Shown piece after piece: positions 34,414 through 43,645 of a stretch of 64,000 nt of DNA (position 1 is its first letter; each line of letters opens with the position of its first letter). The DNA is from an uncultured Pelagibacteraceae bacterium (GTDB lineage Bacteria; Pseudomonadota; Alphaproteobacteria; Pelagibacterales; Pelagibacteraceae), in contig CACHEF010000002.1 in NCBI GenBank assembly GCA_902578775.1, positions 1 through 64,000 on the forward strand, given 5' to 3'. The position numbers and the translations under genes are program-made. Under the pieces are notes generated by a model that had not been told where the DNA came from, did not search any database, and worked only from the letters and a program-made list of their open reading frames with translations.

Positions 34414-35970
34414 TTATTTCTTATCTTTATCTTTTTCGTTATAAATCATAGGACCTTTTTTTATTACTTCAGGATCATCAGTTGGAAAAGGAACGTGTAC
34501 AAAAACTTTTTTTTCAACTTCTTTAGGTACTTCTACCTTCTGAATAACAATTTTTTCCTCAACAACAGGTTTCTCTATTATTTTTTCTACTATTTTTTCC
34601 ACCTCTACTTCAACAGTTTTTATCTTTGGTTTAAAGAGTCTTTTAATTGACTCCCAAATATATTTGTTAATCAATATTGGGACTCTAACAAAATGTCTTT
34701 TTACAGGTTTGTTTCTTAGTTCATGCATTTTTTCATCTTGCAAATGAAGACCTGCTAAAGCAACCCCTGTTCCTATTACAGCTATGACTAAGGCTAAACC
34801 ACCAAACCAAATAGTAAATGCAAAATCTAAATCCTCCTGATTAACTTCAGTAATTTTATAAGTTTGATCATCACCACCTAGCCATGTAGCTCTATTTTTT
34901 ATTCTTAATGTTATCCTGTAAATGGGGTTAGCTTGCATCAACTTCTTAGCTTCTTTTTCTTGATCTATAAGAATTTCTTTTTTTGCTTTAATTTGATTAT
35001 TTATTGATTCAGTAGATTTACTTACATTCTCTTTTTCCACTGATAAACTTTTTATGCTTTCATTAAGTTTAGAAATACTTTGATCGATTGGTGCTAATAA
35101 AGCATTATATTTTTTATCAATTATTTTTTGTTTTCCCTCATCCTTACCAGATGTTTTTCTTAATGCATTTTGATATTCACGATCTAATTTTTCAATTTCT
35201 CTCTCAAATTTAGAAATATTATCGTCATATTTTTTTATATCTCTTTCAAGCGATTTTCCCACAGCATTTAAACCTCCAAAAACTCCTGTTATCTTGGTGT
35301 TTGTTTTTCTATCTTGAGCTTGCGATTTTAAAATTTTTTCTGCCTCTAATTGTTTTTCTTTTTTTTCTCTTTTTTCTTTAATTGATGCAAGAACTGAATT
35401 ATCAACACTGTATTCATCTTTAAGCAATGTTAACTCTTTAGATCTATCAGTTTCAATTTTACTTTTATTATTTAATGCATCTGAAAGTTGACCATTTAAT
35501 CTTTCAATATCATTATCTAGTTTATTGGTATCTAGTTTAAAACTTAATAGTTTTAAATCTTCTCTTGTATTTTCAATTTTTTCTCTTTGTTCATCAACAA
35601 TTAAAATTCTATTATAATAAGATAAATCAAAAGCTTGAATTATTGTTTCAAAAGTTGAGTAATTTGCAAATAAAAGTAATAGAATAAATAAAGTTCTCCA
35701 GATCCATCTAGTTGAATAATATAAAGCTATAGCTAATGGAATTTTCGTAATTTCCATTGCAGCTACAACTACAAGTGCAAGCACTATTACATAAGTATCT
35801 GGTCCTCTTTCTGCTAATAAATCTGTAAAATTAAAAAGATAAGCTATTGCTAAACTTACGCAGGCAACCAAAATTTCAATACCCCAAGCTAAATATATTA
35901 ATTTTTTACCCCAAGGAGCAGTTCTAGATTTTGGAAAAAATCTACTATGAATTCTCTCTAAGTTGTGCAT
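34414..35970 (-). CDS. Four-helix membrane protein with large coiled-coil insert, second gene of a TerB-like operon
   Basis: Not recognised. In 518 residues: three membrane helices near the N-terminus (about 24-47, 58-82 and 88-107), a coiled-coil domain of more than 200 residues (about 123-345, interrupted by a Gly-rich turn KITGVFGGLNAVGKS at 226-240), a fourth helix (about 386-409), and a tail. The tail has repeats of the type VEKIVEKIIEKPVVEEK (about 453-487) and a final FVHVPFPTDDPEV. An odd count of three helices places the coiled coil opposite the N-terminus. The gene overlaps the TerB-like gene by 26 bp. A scaffold or tethering role is an inference. Confidence 0.8.
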   Translation of the reverse strand: MHNLERIHSRFFPKSRTAPWGKKLIYLAWGIEILVACVSLAIAYLFNFTDLLAERGPDTYVIVLALVVVAAMEITKIPLAIALYYSTRWIWRTLFILLLLFANYSTFETIIQAFDLSYYNRILIVDEQREKIENTREDLKLLSFKLDTNKLDNDIERLNGQLSDALNNKSKIETDRSKELTLLKDEYSVDNSVLASIKEKREKKEKQLEAEKILKSQAQDRKTNTKITGVFGGLNAVGKSLERDIKKYDDNISKFEREIEKLDREYQNALRKTSGKDEGKQKIIDKKYNALLAPIDQSISKLNESIKSLSVEKENVSKSTESINNQIKAKKEILIDQEKEAKKLMQANPIYRITLRIKNRATWLGGDDQTYKITEVNQEDLDFAFTIWFGGLALVIAVIGTGVALAGLHLQDEKMHELRNKPVKRHFVRVPILINKYIWESIKRLFKPKIKTVEVEVEKIVEKIIEKPVVEEKIVIQKVEVPKEVEKKVFVHVPFPTDDPEVIKKGPMIYNEKDKDKK

Positions 35971-36388
35971 ATGTTTTTGGTTTTACTTCCATAAGTTTAC
36001 TAAAAATTGACTCTTCTAATTTAAATACTTCTGCAACTTTTCTGATTAAAACATCTTCACGTTCATCGTAAACATGATCGCTATGAGCAAGTTTATATAA
36101 TACTGCAATAATGAACTCTAAAAGATCTTTTTCTTGATTTCTTACGTATTTTTTTACTCTTTCAGCATGATAAATTACGTCCTGTTCATCTTCTTCTGCC
36201 AGTTCCATAACTTTTAGAACAGATCTTTTTTCTGATTCTGAATGACATGGAAGAACTTTTAAAATTTCATCCTTTTCTAAAGAAGAAAAATGTCCATCTG
36301 CTAAACATAGTTTTACTGATATTACAATTATACCAACCATACATATTGTCTGGTCACTTTCACTACGATGCATTTCCCAAATATCCAT
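35945..36388 (-). CDS. TerB-like domain protein
   Basis: A 147-residue helical protein with the two-repeat acidic pattern of the TerB/DjlA N-terminal fold: LCLADGHFSSLEKDEILKVL (about residues 27-46, Asp31 and Glu38) and AHSDHVYDEREDVLIRKVAE (about 101-120). These acidic residues bind metal in family members. TerB-like domains occur in tellurite/stress gene clusters and beside membrane-linked co-chaperones. Here the gene leads an operon with two coiled-coil membrane proteins, and no other ter genes are near. Tellurite resistance should not be assumed. Its promoter should lie in the 66 bp before it. Confidence 0.8.
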   Translation of the reverse strand: MDIWEMHRSESDQTICMVGIIVISVKLCLADGHFSSLEKDEILKVLPCHSESEKRSVLKVMELAEEDEQDVIYHAERVKKYVRNQEKDLLEFIIAVLYKLAHSDHVYDEREDVLIRKVAEVFKLEESIFSKLMEVKPKTYAQLRENS

Positions 36389-36454
36389 AACTTCAAAAGT
36401 TAAAGTTAAACAGATTTTAATATTCTATGATAGATGCTAAAATTATTGAGAAAT

Positions 36455-36976
36455 CTAATTTTTTTTACGAAAATCCCAAGGAAATTCAAATTTCATGTCC
36501 CATAAGCCTAATTTATTATTTTTCGCAAATTCTTGATCCTCTGCATATTTTTTTTTTGAATATCTTGGATAATCAAATGCATATCCATTTCTAACTAAAA
36601 TACGTGACAAACTTTTTTGTTTTACAAAACATTCGCCTAATTTTCGTTTATATCTGTCAGGCTTGGCCTCTATTTCACAAATAACTTTATGATTATTTAT
36701 CACTTTAATCAAAAAAGCTTTTGATAATTTACCACAAGAAATTCTTTCATCTTCTTTGAAACATATTTGTTCTTTGCCCTTATAATAACTTTCTGGTGCA
36801 TCGATTCCTGAAAATCTTATTTTTTCTCCATCAATTCTAATTGTGTCACCATCCACAACAAATGCAGTTCCTTCGATAGTCTTAGTCTCTTGAGATTTAA
36901 CTTCTAAACACGTGACGAAGAAAAATATTATACAGACACTAGTGAGTAAAAAGACTTTTATTTTGTTTGAAAACAT
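36455..36976 (-). CDS. Exported staphylococcal-nuclease-like thermonuclease
   Basis: Secreted or membrane-anchored Ca-dependent nuclease fold: a hydrophobic signal at about residues 6-25, then the SNase barrel. VVDGDTIRIDGEKIRFSGID gives the Asp and Arg54 sites, APESYYKG gives Glu62, and DRYKRKLGECFV carries Arg108/Arg111; the pattern R...E...R is the catalytic set. It ends with NNKLGLWDMKFEFPWDFR, typical of this subgroup. The start overlaps the MATE gene by 38 bp. Possible roles are scavenging of extracellular nucleic acid phosphate or processing of DNA. Confidence 0.87.
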   Translation of the reverse strand: MFSNKIKVFLLTSVCIIFFFVTCLEVKSQETKTIEGTAFVVDGDTIRIDGEKIRFSGIDAPESYYKGKEQICFKEDERISCGKLSKAFLIKVINNHKVICEIEAKPDRYKRKLGECFVKQKSLSRILVRNGYAFDYPRYSKKKYAEDQEFAKNNKLGLWDMKFEFPWDFRKKN

Positions 36977-38309
36977 TATTCAAAAAATACCCAATAAACA
37001 TTAGAACTGCAATTCCCATAAACCAATTTGTTACTAGAATTGTATAAAAAATATCCTCATAATTCCCTCCTTTAATATTAATCACATACCATAAACTTAA
37101 AAATGGAAGAGCTGTTAATCGAAGAATACTTAGATAAAGACTGTACAATGGTTTTTTGACTGCTTGGAATACTGCAGTGGTTATAAAAAAAACAGGATAA
37201 ATTGGGCCAATTAATGCAGCAACCTTTAGATATATCGAACCATGCTTTATTGCCTCTTGGTTATCAGTAAATAATGATACTAAAAACTCTGCACCCAAAA
37301 ATATTATTATTCCTGCGCAAATCATAAAAGATGATCCAAACATCAAAGCTTTTCTGTATAATTCTCTCAATCTATCATAATTTTTTGCACCAAAATTTTG
37401 TCCCCCAATAGATAACACCGCTGTATTTAATCCAATTACAGGAAGTAAAAAAACTTGTTCAATTCTTAAAGCAGCACCATAACCAGCAGTAGCTAAATCT
37501 CCAAATTGACCAATGAAGTAAAGGATGTTGAACAAACCAACACCAATCAACAACATGCTAAACATTACAGGAATTGTCTGATACAAGAGTTCACCAAGAA
37601 GATCAAATTTTGGAATAAAACACTCAGGCTTAAGATATTGTTTTAATTCACAACAATAAACTTTATATGCTAAATACAAAAGACCAACAAACTGAGCCAC
37701 TACAGTAGCTATTGCAAGTCCAGCTATACCAAATGCTGGAATAAAACCATAACCAAAAATAAATAATGGATTTAGAATAATATTTAAAAAGAAACTAAAA
37801 ATTAAAACGTTTCTGTAACTTTTTGTATCTCCTTGCGCATTTAGTGTTCCATTTAAGGAAATTTGTATCAAAACAATTATAGTTCCATAAAAAATTACAT
37901 CTAGATATTTTCTAGTTAGTATAATTGCCTCTTGGTCTGATCCCATAAGAGAAAGTAAAAAGTCTGAAACATTTAAACCAAAAAAAGTAACTAGTATGGA
38001 TAAAAAGATTGCAAAAATAATTGATTGAGCAACAAATAATGACGCCTTCTTTTTATTATTAGCCCCTATATTATTTCCTATTAAAGTATTAGTTCCAGCA
38101 GTTAATCCAACACCTATTGCAATAATAGTAAAATAAATTGGGAAAGATTTTGCGATCGCTGCTATTGCTTCAGCAGATATTCTTCCTGCGAACCATGTGT
38201 CTACTAGATTGTAAAAGGTTTGAAATAATGAACCAACACTTGCTGGAATAGTAACTTTTCTCAATAAAAACCATATTGGATCTTTAGTTAATTTGAAAGA
38301 TTGTGACAA
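36939..38309 (-). CDS. MATE-family multidrug/metabolite exporter
   Basis: A 456-residue membrane protein with twelve predicted helices in two homologous halves. The first half has the characteristic IPASVGSLFQTFYNLVDTWF (about residues 16-35) and GTNTLIGNNIGANNKKKA (about 72-89); the second repeats with the GGQNFGAKNYDRLRELYRKA element. Cation-coupled drug or organic compound export is the family role. The start is a TTG at 38309 because no ATG is in frame near the conserved N-terminus. It follows trhO by 8 bp. Confidence 0.92.
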   Translation of the reverse strand: MSQSFKLTKDPIWFLLRKVTIPASVGSLFQTFYNLVDTWFAGRISAEAIAAIAKSFPIYFTIIAIGVGLTAGTNTLIGNNIGANNKKKASLFVAQSIIFAIFLSILVTFFGLNVSDFLLSLMGSDQEAIILTRKYLDVIFYGTIIVLIQISLNGTLNAQGDTKSYRNVLIFSFFLNIILNPLFIFGYGFIPAFGIAGLAIATVVAQFVGLLYLAYKVYCCELKQYLKPECFIPKFDLLGELLYQTIPVMFSMLLIGVGLFNILYFIGQFGDLATAGYGAALRIEQVFLLPVIGLNTAVLSIGGQNFGAKNYDRLRELYRKALMFGSSFMICAGIIIFLGAEFLVSLFTDNQEAIKHGSIYLKVAALIGPIYPVFFITTAVFQAVKKPLYSLYLSILRLTALPFLSLWYVINIKGGNYEDIFYTILVTNWFMGIAVLMFIGYFLNNVFKQNKSLFTH

Positions 38310-38317
38310 ATAAATCC

Positions 38318-39226
38318 TTAGTTAAATTCTTTTTGAAAATTATATTTTTTTCCTGATAGCTTTGCCTTGTATATCTGACTTTGTCTCATTCTAAAACGAG
38401 ATTTTTGGTTTTTTGAGAGTTTATCAAAACAATTAGGACAAGTTACACCCTCCTCATATTTTTTAGATTTTTTATCTTTAATCGAGATTGGTTGTCTACA
38501 TCCACCACAAATTGAATAGGTTCCTTGTACTAATCCGTGTTTTAAACTTACTCTGTTGTCGAATACAAAACACTCGCCTTTCCATAAACTTTTTTTTGGT
38601 TTGATTTTTTTTAAGTAATTCAAAATTCCACCCTTTAATTGATAAATATTTTCAAAACCTTTTTTTTCTAAAAATACAGAGGCTTTTTCACACCTAATTC
38701 CACCAGTGCAAAACATTGCTATTGGCTGATCTTTTTTTAACTTTTTTAAGTATTTCGGGAAATCTCTAAAGTTACTTATATTTGGATTTACTGATTTCTT
38801 AAAAGAACCAACTTTATGTTCAAAAGGTTTTCTTACATCTAATAAAAGAGTTTCTTTTTTTTTAATTAATTCATTCCATTTTGTTGGATCAATATGAGTA
38901 TTTTTTTTTGCGATCCTATTCGACATTTTAAGATCCATTGGAACAACTTCTCTTTTAATTTTCACTTTAGGTTTATGAAAAGGTTTAAATTTACTTATTG
39001 AATTATTGACACAATCAAATTCTTTAATATTCAAAATTTTTTTTAATCTAATAATTGTGGTTTTAATATCTTTATTCATTCCAGAAATAGATCCATTTAA
39101 ACCCTCTTTGGATATGATAATTGATCCATTTATATTTTTATTAATTAAAAGATTAATCAATATTTTTTGATTTTTTTTTAAATCATTTATTTTTTGAAAT
39201 TTATAAAAACCAAATACAGTGAACAT
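38318..39226 (-). CDS. trhO: tRNA uridine(34) hydroxylase, rhodanese-like
   Basis: Adds the hydroxyl at C5 of U34 in several tRNAs, improving wobble decoding. The 302-residue protein has an acylphosphatase-like N-terminal domain (INGSIIISKEGLNGSISG, about 33-50), a rhodanese domain with DVRKPFEHKVGSF, the loop MFCTGGIRCEKAS (Cys173 and Cys179), and a cysteine-rich C-terminal part with SICGGCRQPI and TCPNCFDKL. Length and order match the family formerly called UPF0176. Shares one base with the O-methyltransferase gene before it. Confidence 0.93.
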   Translation of the reverse strand: MFTVFGFYKFQKINDLKKNQKILINLLINKNINGSIIISKEGLNGSISGMNKDIKTTIIRLKKILNIKEFDCVNNSISKFKPFHKPKVKIKREVVPMDLKMSNRIAKKNTHIDPTKWNELIKKKETLLLDVRKPFEHKVGSFKKSVNPNISNFRDFPKYLKKLKKDQPIAMFCTGGIRCEKASVFLEKKGFENIYQLKGGILNYLKKIKPKKSLWKGECFVFDNRVSLKHGLVQGTYSICGGCRQPISIKDKKSKKYEEGVTCPNCFDKLSKNQKSRFRMRQSQIYKAKLSGKKYNFQKEFN

Positions 39227-39876
39227 TAAATCTTCCTACAAACAGTCATTCCATCACCAAAAGGTACCATGACCTTTTCAATTCTTGTATCCTTAGAGAT
39301 AAAATCATTCAAATCTCTAATACTTTTTGTAATTTTGTCATTTATATCTTTGTTAACAACTTCCCCATGCCATAATACATTATCGATTATTACTAAACCC
39401 TCTTTATTCAATAAATCTAAAGAAATTTCATAATATTTTTTATAATTCATCTTATCTGCATCAATAAAAACTAAATCAAATTTTTCATTTCTTATACTCA
39501 GTAAAGTTTCTAATGCTGGTTTAATCATTGTTTTAATCTTATGGTCTTGGTTGGCCTTTTTAAAAAAGCTTTGTGCAACTTTGGTTGTTTCCACATTTTT
39601 ATCTAATGCAATTATACTGCCTTCATCTGGTAAGGCTAGTGCCATGGATAATGTACTTAAACCTGTAAAAGTTCCTATCTCTAGGACTTTTTTAATTTTA
39701 GAAACTTTAATAATCAGATGTAGAAATTGACATTGAGAAATAGATATTTGCATTCTTTTTGAATCACCAAGTGATAGGTTGTAATCTATTATTTCTTTTT
39801 GAATTGGATGTAATTTCAAACCATTCTTTAAAATATAATCTTGTAAATGTTTTGTGATATTAAGGTCTGAACCCAT
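39226..39876 (-). CDS. Class I SAM-dependent O-methyltransferase (caffeoyl-CoA OMT-like)
   Basis: A 216-residue Rossmann methyltransferase: VLEIGTFTGLSTLSMALAL (about residues 60-78) is the SAM-binding loop, then ALDKNVETTKVAQSFF, FDLVFIDADKMNYKKYYE (about 130-147) with metal-binding Asp residues, and LVIIDNVLWHGEVV. This is the pattern of the cation-dependent OMT family 3. The natural acceptor, probably a catechol-like or tRNA/hydroxylated compound, is not known. It lies directly before trhO, whose hydroxylated uridine is methylated in some bacteria by other enzymes; a link is only a speculation. Confidence 0.88.
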   Translation of the reverse strand: MGSDLNITKHLQDYILKNGLKLHPIQKEIIDYNLSLGDSKRMQISISQCQFLHLIIKVSKIKKVLEIGTFTGLSTLSMALALPDEGSIIALDKNVETTKVAQSFFKKANQDHKIKTMIKPALETLLSIRNEKFDLVFIDADKMNYKKYYEISLDLLNKEGLVIIDNVLWHGEVVNKDINDKITKSIRDLNDFISKDTRIEKVMVPFGDGMTVCRKI

Positions 39877-39880
39877 AACC

Positions 39881-41356
39881 TTATAATTTTTTCTTTAGGA
39901 TCTCATTTATTAATTGAGGGTTAGCTTTTCCACCTGATGCCTTCATTGCTTGACCAACAAAAAAACCAAATAATTTTTCTTTACCTTGTTTATATTCAAT
40001 AGCTTTTTCTCTGTTGTCATTTATAATTTTATCAATTAAAGCCTCTAAAGCTTTTGGATCACTTTGTTGCTTTAATCCTTTTTCCTCAACAATTTTTTGT
40101 GGATCTTTATCTCCATCAATCATTAATTCAAAAACAGTTTTTGCTATTTTTCCTGAAATGGTTCCATTCTTAATGAGATTTATTAATATGGCAAAATTCT
40201 TTGCGCTCACTGGACTTTGAGAAATTTCTAAACCTTTGCTATTTAAAACAGCAAATAGTTCTCCTGTAATCCAATTGACTGCTAACTTAATGTCTTTATT
40301 CTTACCCATTTTTGCTACAACTTCTTCAAAGTATTTCGCTGTATCAATATCAGACACTAAAATATTGGCCTCATAAGGAGACAATCTAAACTCTTCAATA
40401 AATCTTTTCTTTTTATCATCTGGGAGTTCTGGAATATCATTTTTAAGTTCTTCAATAAATTTTTCCGAAACCTCTAGAGGTAATAAATCAGGATCAGGAA
40501 AATATCTGTAATCATGTGCATCTTCTTTTGATCTCATTGACCTTGTCTCATTTTTCTTAGTATCAAAAAGTCTTGTTTCTTGATCAATGGTTTTGCCCTC
40601 TTCTATTAAGTCAACTTGCCTATTAGCTTCATATTCTATTGCCATTTGCATGAATTTAATTGAATTAACGTTTTTAATTTCACACCGTGTACCAAATTCT
40701 TTTGAGCCTATTGGTCTTACAGAAACGTTTACATCAGCTCTTAAAGAACCCTCTTGCATATTTCCATCACAAGTTCCTAAATATCTCATTATAGATCGTA
40801 ATTTTTTAATGTAAGCATTAACCTCATCTGGAGATCTTAGATCAGGCTTGCTCACTATTTCCATTAAAGCTACCCCTGATCTGTTTAAATCTACAAAAGT
40901 ATTTTGTGGGTCAAGATCATGAATACTTTTTCCAGCGTCTTGTTCTAGATGTAATCTTTCTATTCCAACTTCTTTTTGACCATTAGGCATATCTAAAATA
41001 ACTTTGCCCTCACCTACTATTGGATCTTTAAATTGTGATATTTGATATCCTTGAGGTAAATCAGCATAAAAATAATTTTTTCTATCAAATACTGAACGTT
41101 TATTAATTTTTGCGTTAAGACCAATACCAGTTTTAATTGCTTGTTTAACACAAAATTCATTTATTACTGGTAACATTCCTGGAAATGCAGCATCAACCAA
41201 ACTAACCTGCGTATTAGGTTCTGCTCCGAATTTAGTTGCTGAAGTAGAAAATAATTTTGACTCAGATAAAACTTGAGCATGGACTTCTAAACCAATTACA
41301 ACCTCATACTGATTGTCTTTTCGATTTATCAAATATTCTGAATCTTTTTTACTCAT
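39881..41356 (-). CDS. gatB: Aspartyl/glutamyl-tRNA amidotransferase subunit B
   Basis: tRNA-binding and kinase subunit of the complex that converts misacylated Glu-tRNA(Gln) or Asp-tRNA(Asn). I use the ATG at 41356 (491 residues), which overlaps the gatA stop as ATGA; a TTG four codons upstream is less likely. Landmarks: [67 protein letters not shown] and [13 protein letters not shown] YqeY-like helical tail (about residues 345-490) ends [16 protein letters not shown]. Confidence 0.97.
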   Translation of the reverse strand: MSKKDSEYLINRKDNQYEVVIGLEVHAQVLSESKLFSTSATKFGAEPNTQVSLVDAAFPGMLPVINEFCVKQAIKTGIGLNAKINKRSVFDRKNYFYADLPQGYQISQFKDPIVGEGKVILDMPNGQKEVGIERLHLEQDAGKSIHDLDPQNTFVDLNRSGVALMEIVSKPDLRSPDEVNAYIKKLRSIMRYLGTCDGNMQEGSLRADVNVSVRPIGSKEFGTRCEIKNVNSIKFMQMAIEYEANRQVDLIEEGKTIDQETRLFDTKKNETRSMRSKEDAHDYRYFPDPDLLPLEVSEKFIEELKNDIPELPDDKKKRFIEEFRLSPYEANILVSDIDTAKYFEEVVAKMGKNKDIKLAVNWITGELFAVLNSKGLEISQSPVSAKNFAILINLIKNGTISGKIAKTVFELMIDGDKDPQKIVEEKGLKQQSDPKALEALIDKIINDNREKAIEYKQGKEKLFGFFVGQAMKASGGKANPQLINEILKKKL

Positions 41357-42810
41357 TTTATCCACCAATCGGTAATTTTGTTTTTAAAATTGATCTTTTC
41401 TTCCATAGCATAAGCTATATTCAATATATTTTGTTCATCAAAAGCTTTGCCAATAATTTGTAAACCTAAAGGATAACCTTTTGAGTCATGTCCAGCAGGT
41501 ATTGATATACCTGGAAGTCCAGCCAAGTTAACAGGAACTGTAAATATATCATTAAGATACATTGAAACTGGATCATTTGTTTTTTCACCTAATTTAAATG
41601 CTGAGCTAGGTGTTGATGGAGTTAAAATTGCATCAACTTTTTTATAAGCCTCATCAAAATCATTTTTAATAAGTTTTCGTACCTTTTGAGCTTTTAGATA
41701 ATATGCATCATAGTACCCTGAAGATAAAACATAAGTTCCAATCATAATTCTTCTTTGAACTTCAGCTCCAAAACCCTCTGATCTAGTTTTTTCGTACATA
41801 TCAATTAAATTTTCACCTTTAGCTCTAAATCCATACTTAACACCATCATATCTTGCTAAGTTTGATGAAGCCTCTGCTGGAGCAACAATATAATATGTTG
41901 GTAAGGCATAACTTGTATTTGGTAGAGAAATATCAATAGTTTCAGCACCACAATCTTTAATATTTTGAATACCTTTTTGCCAAAGATCTTCAATCTCCTT
42001 TGGCATACCGTCGACTCTATATTCTTTTGGTATTCCAATTTTTTTTCCTTTTATGTTATTTGTAAGTTCTTTACTGTAATTATTTCTTTTAAAATCTATT
42101 GAAGTAGAGTCTTTAGGATCATAAGAACTAATCACTTCATGTAATAAAGCACAATCTTTGACATTTTGTGCCATTGGTCCTGCTTGATCCAATGATGAAG
42201 CAAAAGCAACTATTCCATATCTTGAACAACTTCCATAAGTAGGTTTCAATCCAACAATACCAGTGAAAGAAGCTGGCTGTCTAATTGATCCACCAGTATC
42301 AGTACCAATTGTAACAGGAGTCAATTGTCCAGCCACAGCTGAGGCTGAACCACCAGATGATCCACCAGGAACTAAATTTTTGTCAATAGGACTTTGCACA
42401 TTACCAAAAAAACTTGTTTCATTTGATGAACCCATTGCAAACTCATCACAGTTTAGCTTACCTAGAAGTATTGCACCTTCATTCCAAATATTTTCAGTTA
42501 CTGTTGACTCATAAGTTGGTACAAAATTATTTAAAATCTTACTACCAGCAGTTGTTTTAATATTTTTCGTGCAAAATAAATCCTTAACTGCCATTGGAAT
42601 TCCAGGCAGTTTTAAATTAAAATTAGGTTTTTGATCGAATTTTTTTGCTTTATCTAAAGCCGATGTAAAGTCATTTGTAATATAAGCGTTCAACTCTTCA
42701 GATTTTTCAGATCTATCAATAAATGCTTTGGTCACATCTGTTGAAGAAAGTTTTTTATTTTTAATATTTTCAATCAGTTGTGTGAGTGATTGTTTTGTAA
42801 TATCTGACAT
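41353..42810 (-). CDS. gatA: Aspartyl/glutamyl-tRNA amidotransferase subunit A
   Basis: Amidase subunit releasing ammonia from glutamine for transamidation. The 485-residue amidase-signature protein has the catalytic lysine in [16 protein letters not shown] (about residues 69-84), the serine pair in [13 protein letters not shown] and [14 protein letters not shown] (about 150-182), and [10 protein letters not shown]. Ends WWIK, its stop overlapping gatB by 4 bp; its start overlaps gatC by 1 bp. The presence of gatCAB implies indirect charging of tRNA-Gln and/or tRNA-Asn in this organism. Confidence 0.97.
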   Translation of the reverse strand: MSDITKQSLTQLIENIKNKKLSSTDVTKAFIDRSEKSEELNAYITNDFTSALDKAKKFDQKPNFNLKLPGIPMAVKDLFCTKNIKTTAGSKILNNFVPTYESTVTENIWNEGAILLGKLNCDEFAMGSSNETSFFGNVQSPIDKNLVPGGSSGGSASAVAGQLTPVTIGTDTGGSIRQPASFTGIVGLKPTYGSCSRYGIVAFASSLDQAGPMAQNVKDCALLHEVISSYDPKDSTSIDFKRNNYSKELTNNIKGKKIGIPKEYRVDGMPKEIEDLWQKGIQNIKDCGAETIDISLPNTSYALPTYYIVAPAEASSNLARYDGVKYGFRAKGENLIDMYEKTRSEGFGAEVQRRIMIGTYVLSSGYYDAYYLKAQKVRKLIKNDFDEAYKKVDAILTPSTPSSAFKLGEKTNDPVSMYLNDIFTVPVNLAGLPGISIPAGHDSKGYPLGLQIIGKAFDEQNILNIAYAMEEKINFKNKITDWWIK

Positions 42811-43097
42811 TATTCAATCACCTTAGGTACTACAAAATAATCTTCATTATCCTGAGGAGAATTTTTAATAATTTGTTCTCTGATATTTTTACTTTTTACT
42901 TCATCAGATCTTAATTTTAAAGTTGTTTCAGCGATAGAAGTTAATGGTTCTACATTGTCAGTTTTTAATTCGTTAAGTTTTTCAATAAATTCAAAAATAG
43001 AATTTAGATCACCAGCTAATTTTTCAGCTCTTTGCTCGTCAACTGAAATTCTAGCCAATTTTGATATATGTTTTATTGTTTTAAGATCTATACTCAT
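42810..43097 (-). CDS. gatC: Aspartyl/glutamyl-tRNA amidotransferase subunit C
   Basis: Small subunit that wraps around GatA and stabilises the complex. The 95 residues show MSIDLKTIKHISKLARISVD, LAGDLNSIFEFIEKLNELKT and the VEPLTSIAE motif (about 59-67), ending DYFVVPKVIE; all typical. First gene of gatCAB, divergent from ruvX with 50 bp between starts. Confidence 0.94.
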   Translation of the reverse strand: MSIDLKTIKHISKLARISVDEQRAEKLAGDLNSIFEFIEKLNELKTDNVEPLTSIAETTLKLRSDEVKSKNIREQIIKNSPQDNEDYFVVPKVIE

Positions 43098-43147
43098 ATG
43101 CTATTTAAATATGAGGCAAAGTATCACTTAAGTTTAAAATATACAAT

Positions 43148-43603
43148 ATGATCACTTTAGAGGAATTTAAAAAAAAACACTCAGATAAGTGTAGATTAAT
43201 AGGTTTAGACCTTGGATCTAAAAGAATTGGTGTGTCAATCTGTGATGACAAGCAACTAATAGCCACTCCATTAAAAACAATAAATAGAAATTCGTTAGAA
43301 GACCTTGTTGATGAACTAAAATTAATTATCAATGAAAATAATATAAAAGGAATCATTGTTGGAAATCCTTTGAATATGGATGGATCCTCAGGTAGGTCAG
43401 CTCAATCAGTAAAAGATACGACTGAAAATATTGAAAAAAACTTAGATATCCCAATTTGTCTCTGGGATGAGAGACTCTCAACTGTTGGCGCTTTTAATCT
43501 ATCTAGCCAATTAGATATTAATGTTAGTAAAAGAGAAAAAAAGATAGATGAAAATGCTGCTGCTTTTATATTACAAGGAGCTTTAGATTTTTTGAATAAT
43601 TAA
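43148..43603 (+). CDS. ruvX: Putative Holliday junction resolvase / pre-16S rRNA nuclease YqgF
   Basis: RNase H-fold protein implicated in pre-16S rRNA 5' processing and earlier proposed as a Holliday junction resolvase. The 151 residues show the first acidic motif in RLIGLDLGSKRIGVSICDD (about 17-35), then IIVGNPLNMDGSSGRSAQSV (about 69-88), PICLWDERLSTVGA (about 99-112) and DENAAAFILQGALDF. Divergent from gatC and upstream of pyrB, a common alphaproteobacterial context. Confidence 0.93.
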   Translation: MITLEEFKKKHSDKCRLIGLDLGSKRIGVSICDDKQLIATPLKTINRNSLEDLVDELKLIINENNIKGIIVGNPLNMDGSSGRSAQSVKDTTENIEKNLDIPICLWDERLSTVGAFNLSSQLDINVSKREKKIDENAAAFILQGALDFLNN

Positions 43604-43645
43604 TACTTGCTATTATAGGAGTTTATAGTTATAGAGTTGGTTTTA

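Noticed and set aside
35945..36388. Tellurite-resistance locus
   Set aside because: Only a TerB-like domain is present, without TerC, TerD/TerZ or other ter partners.
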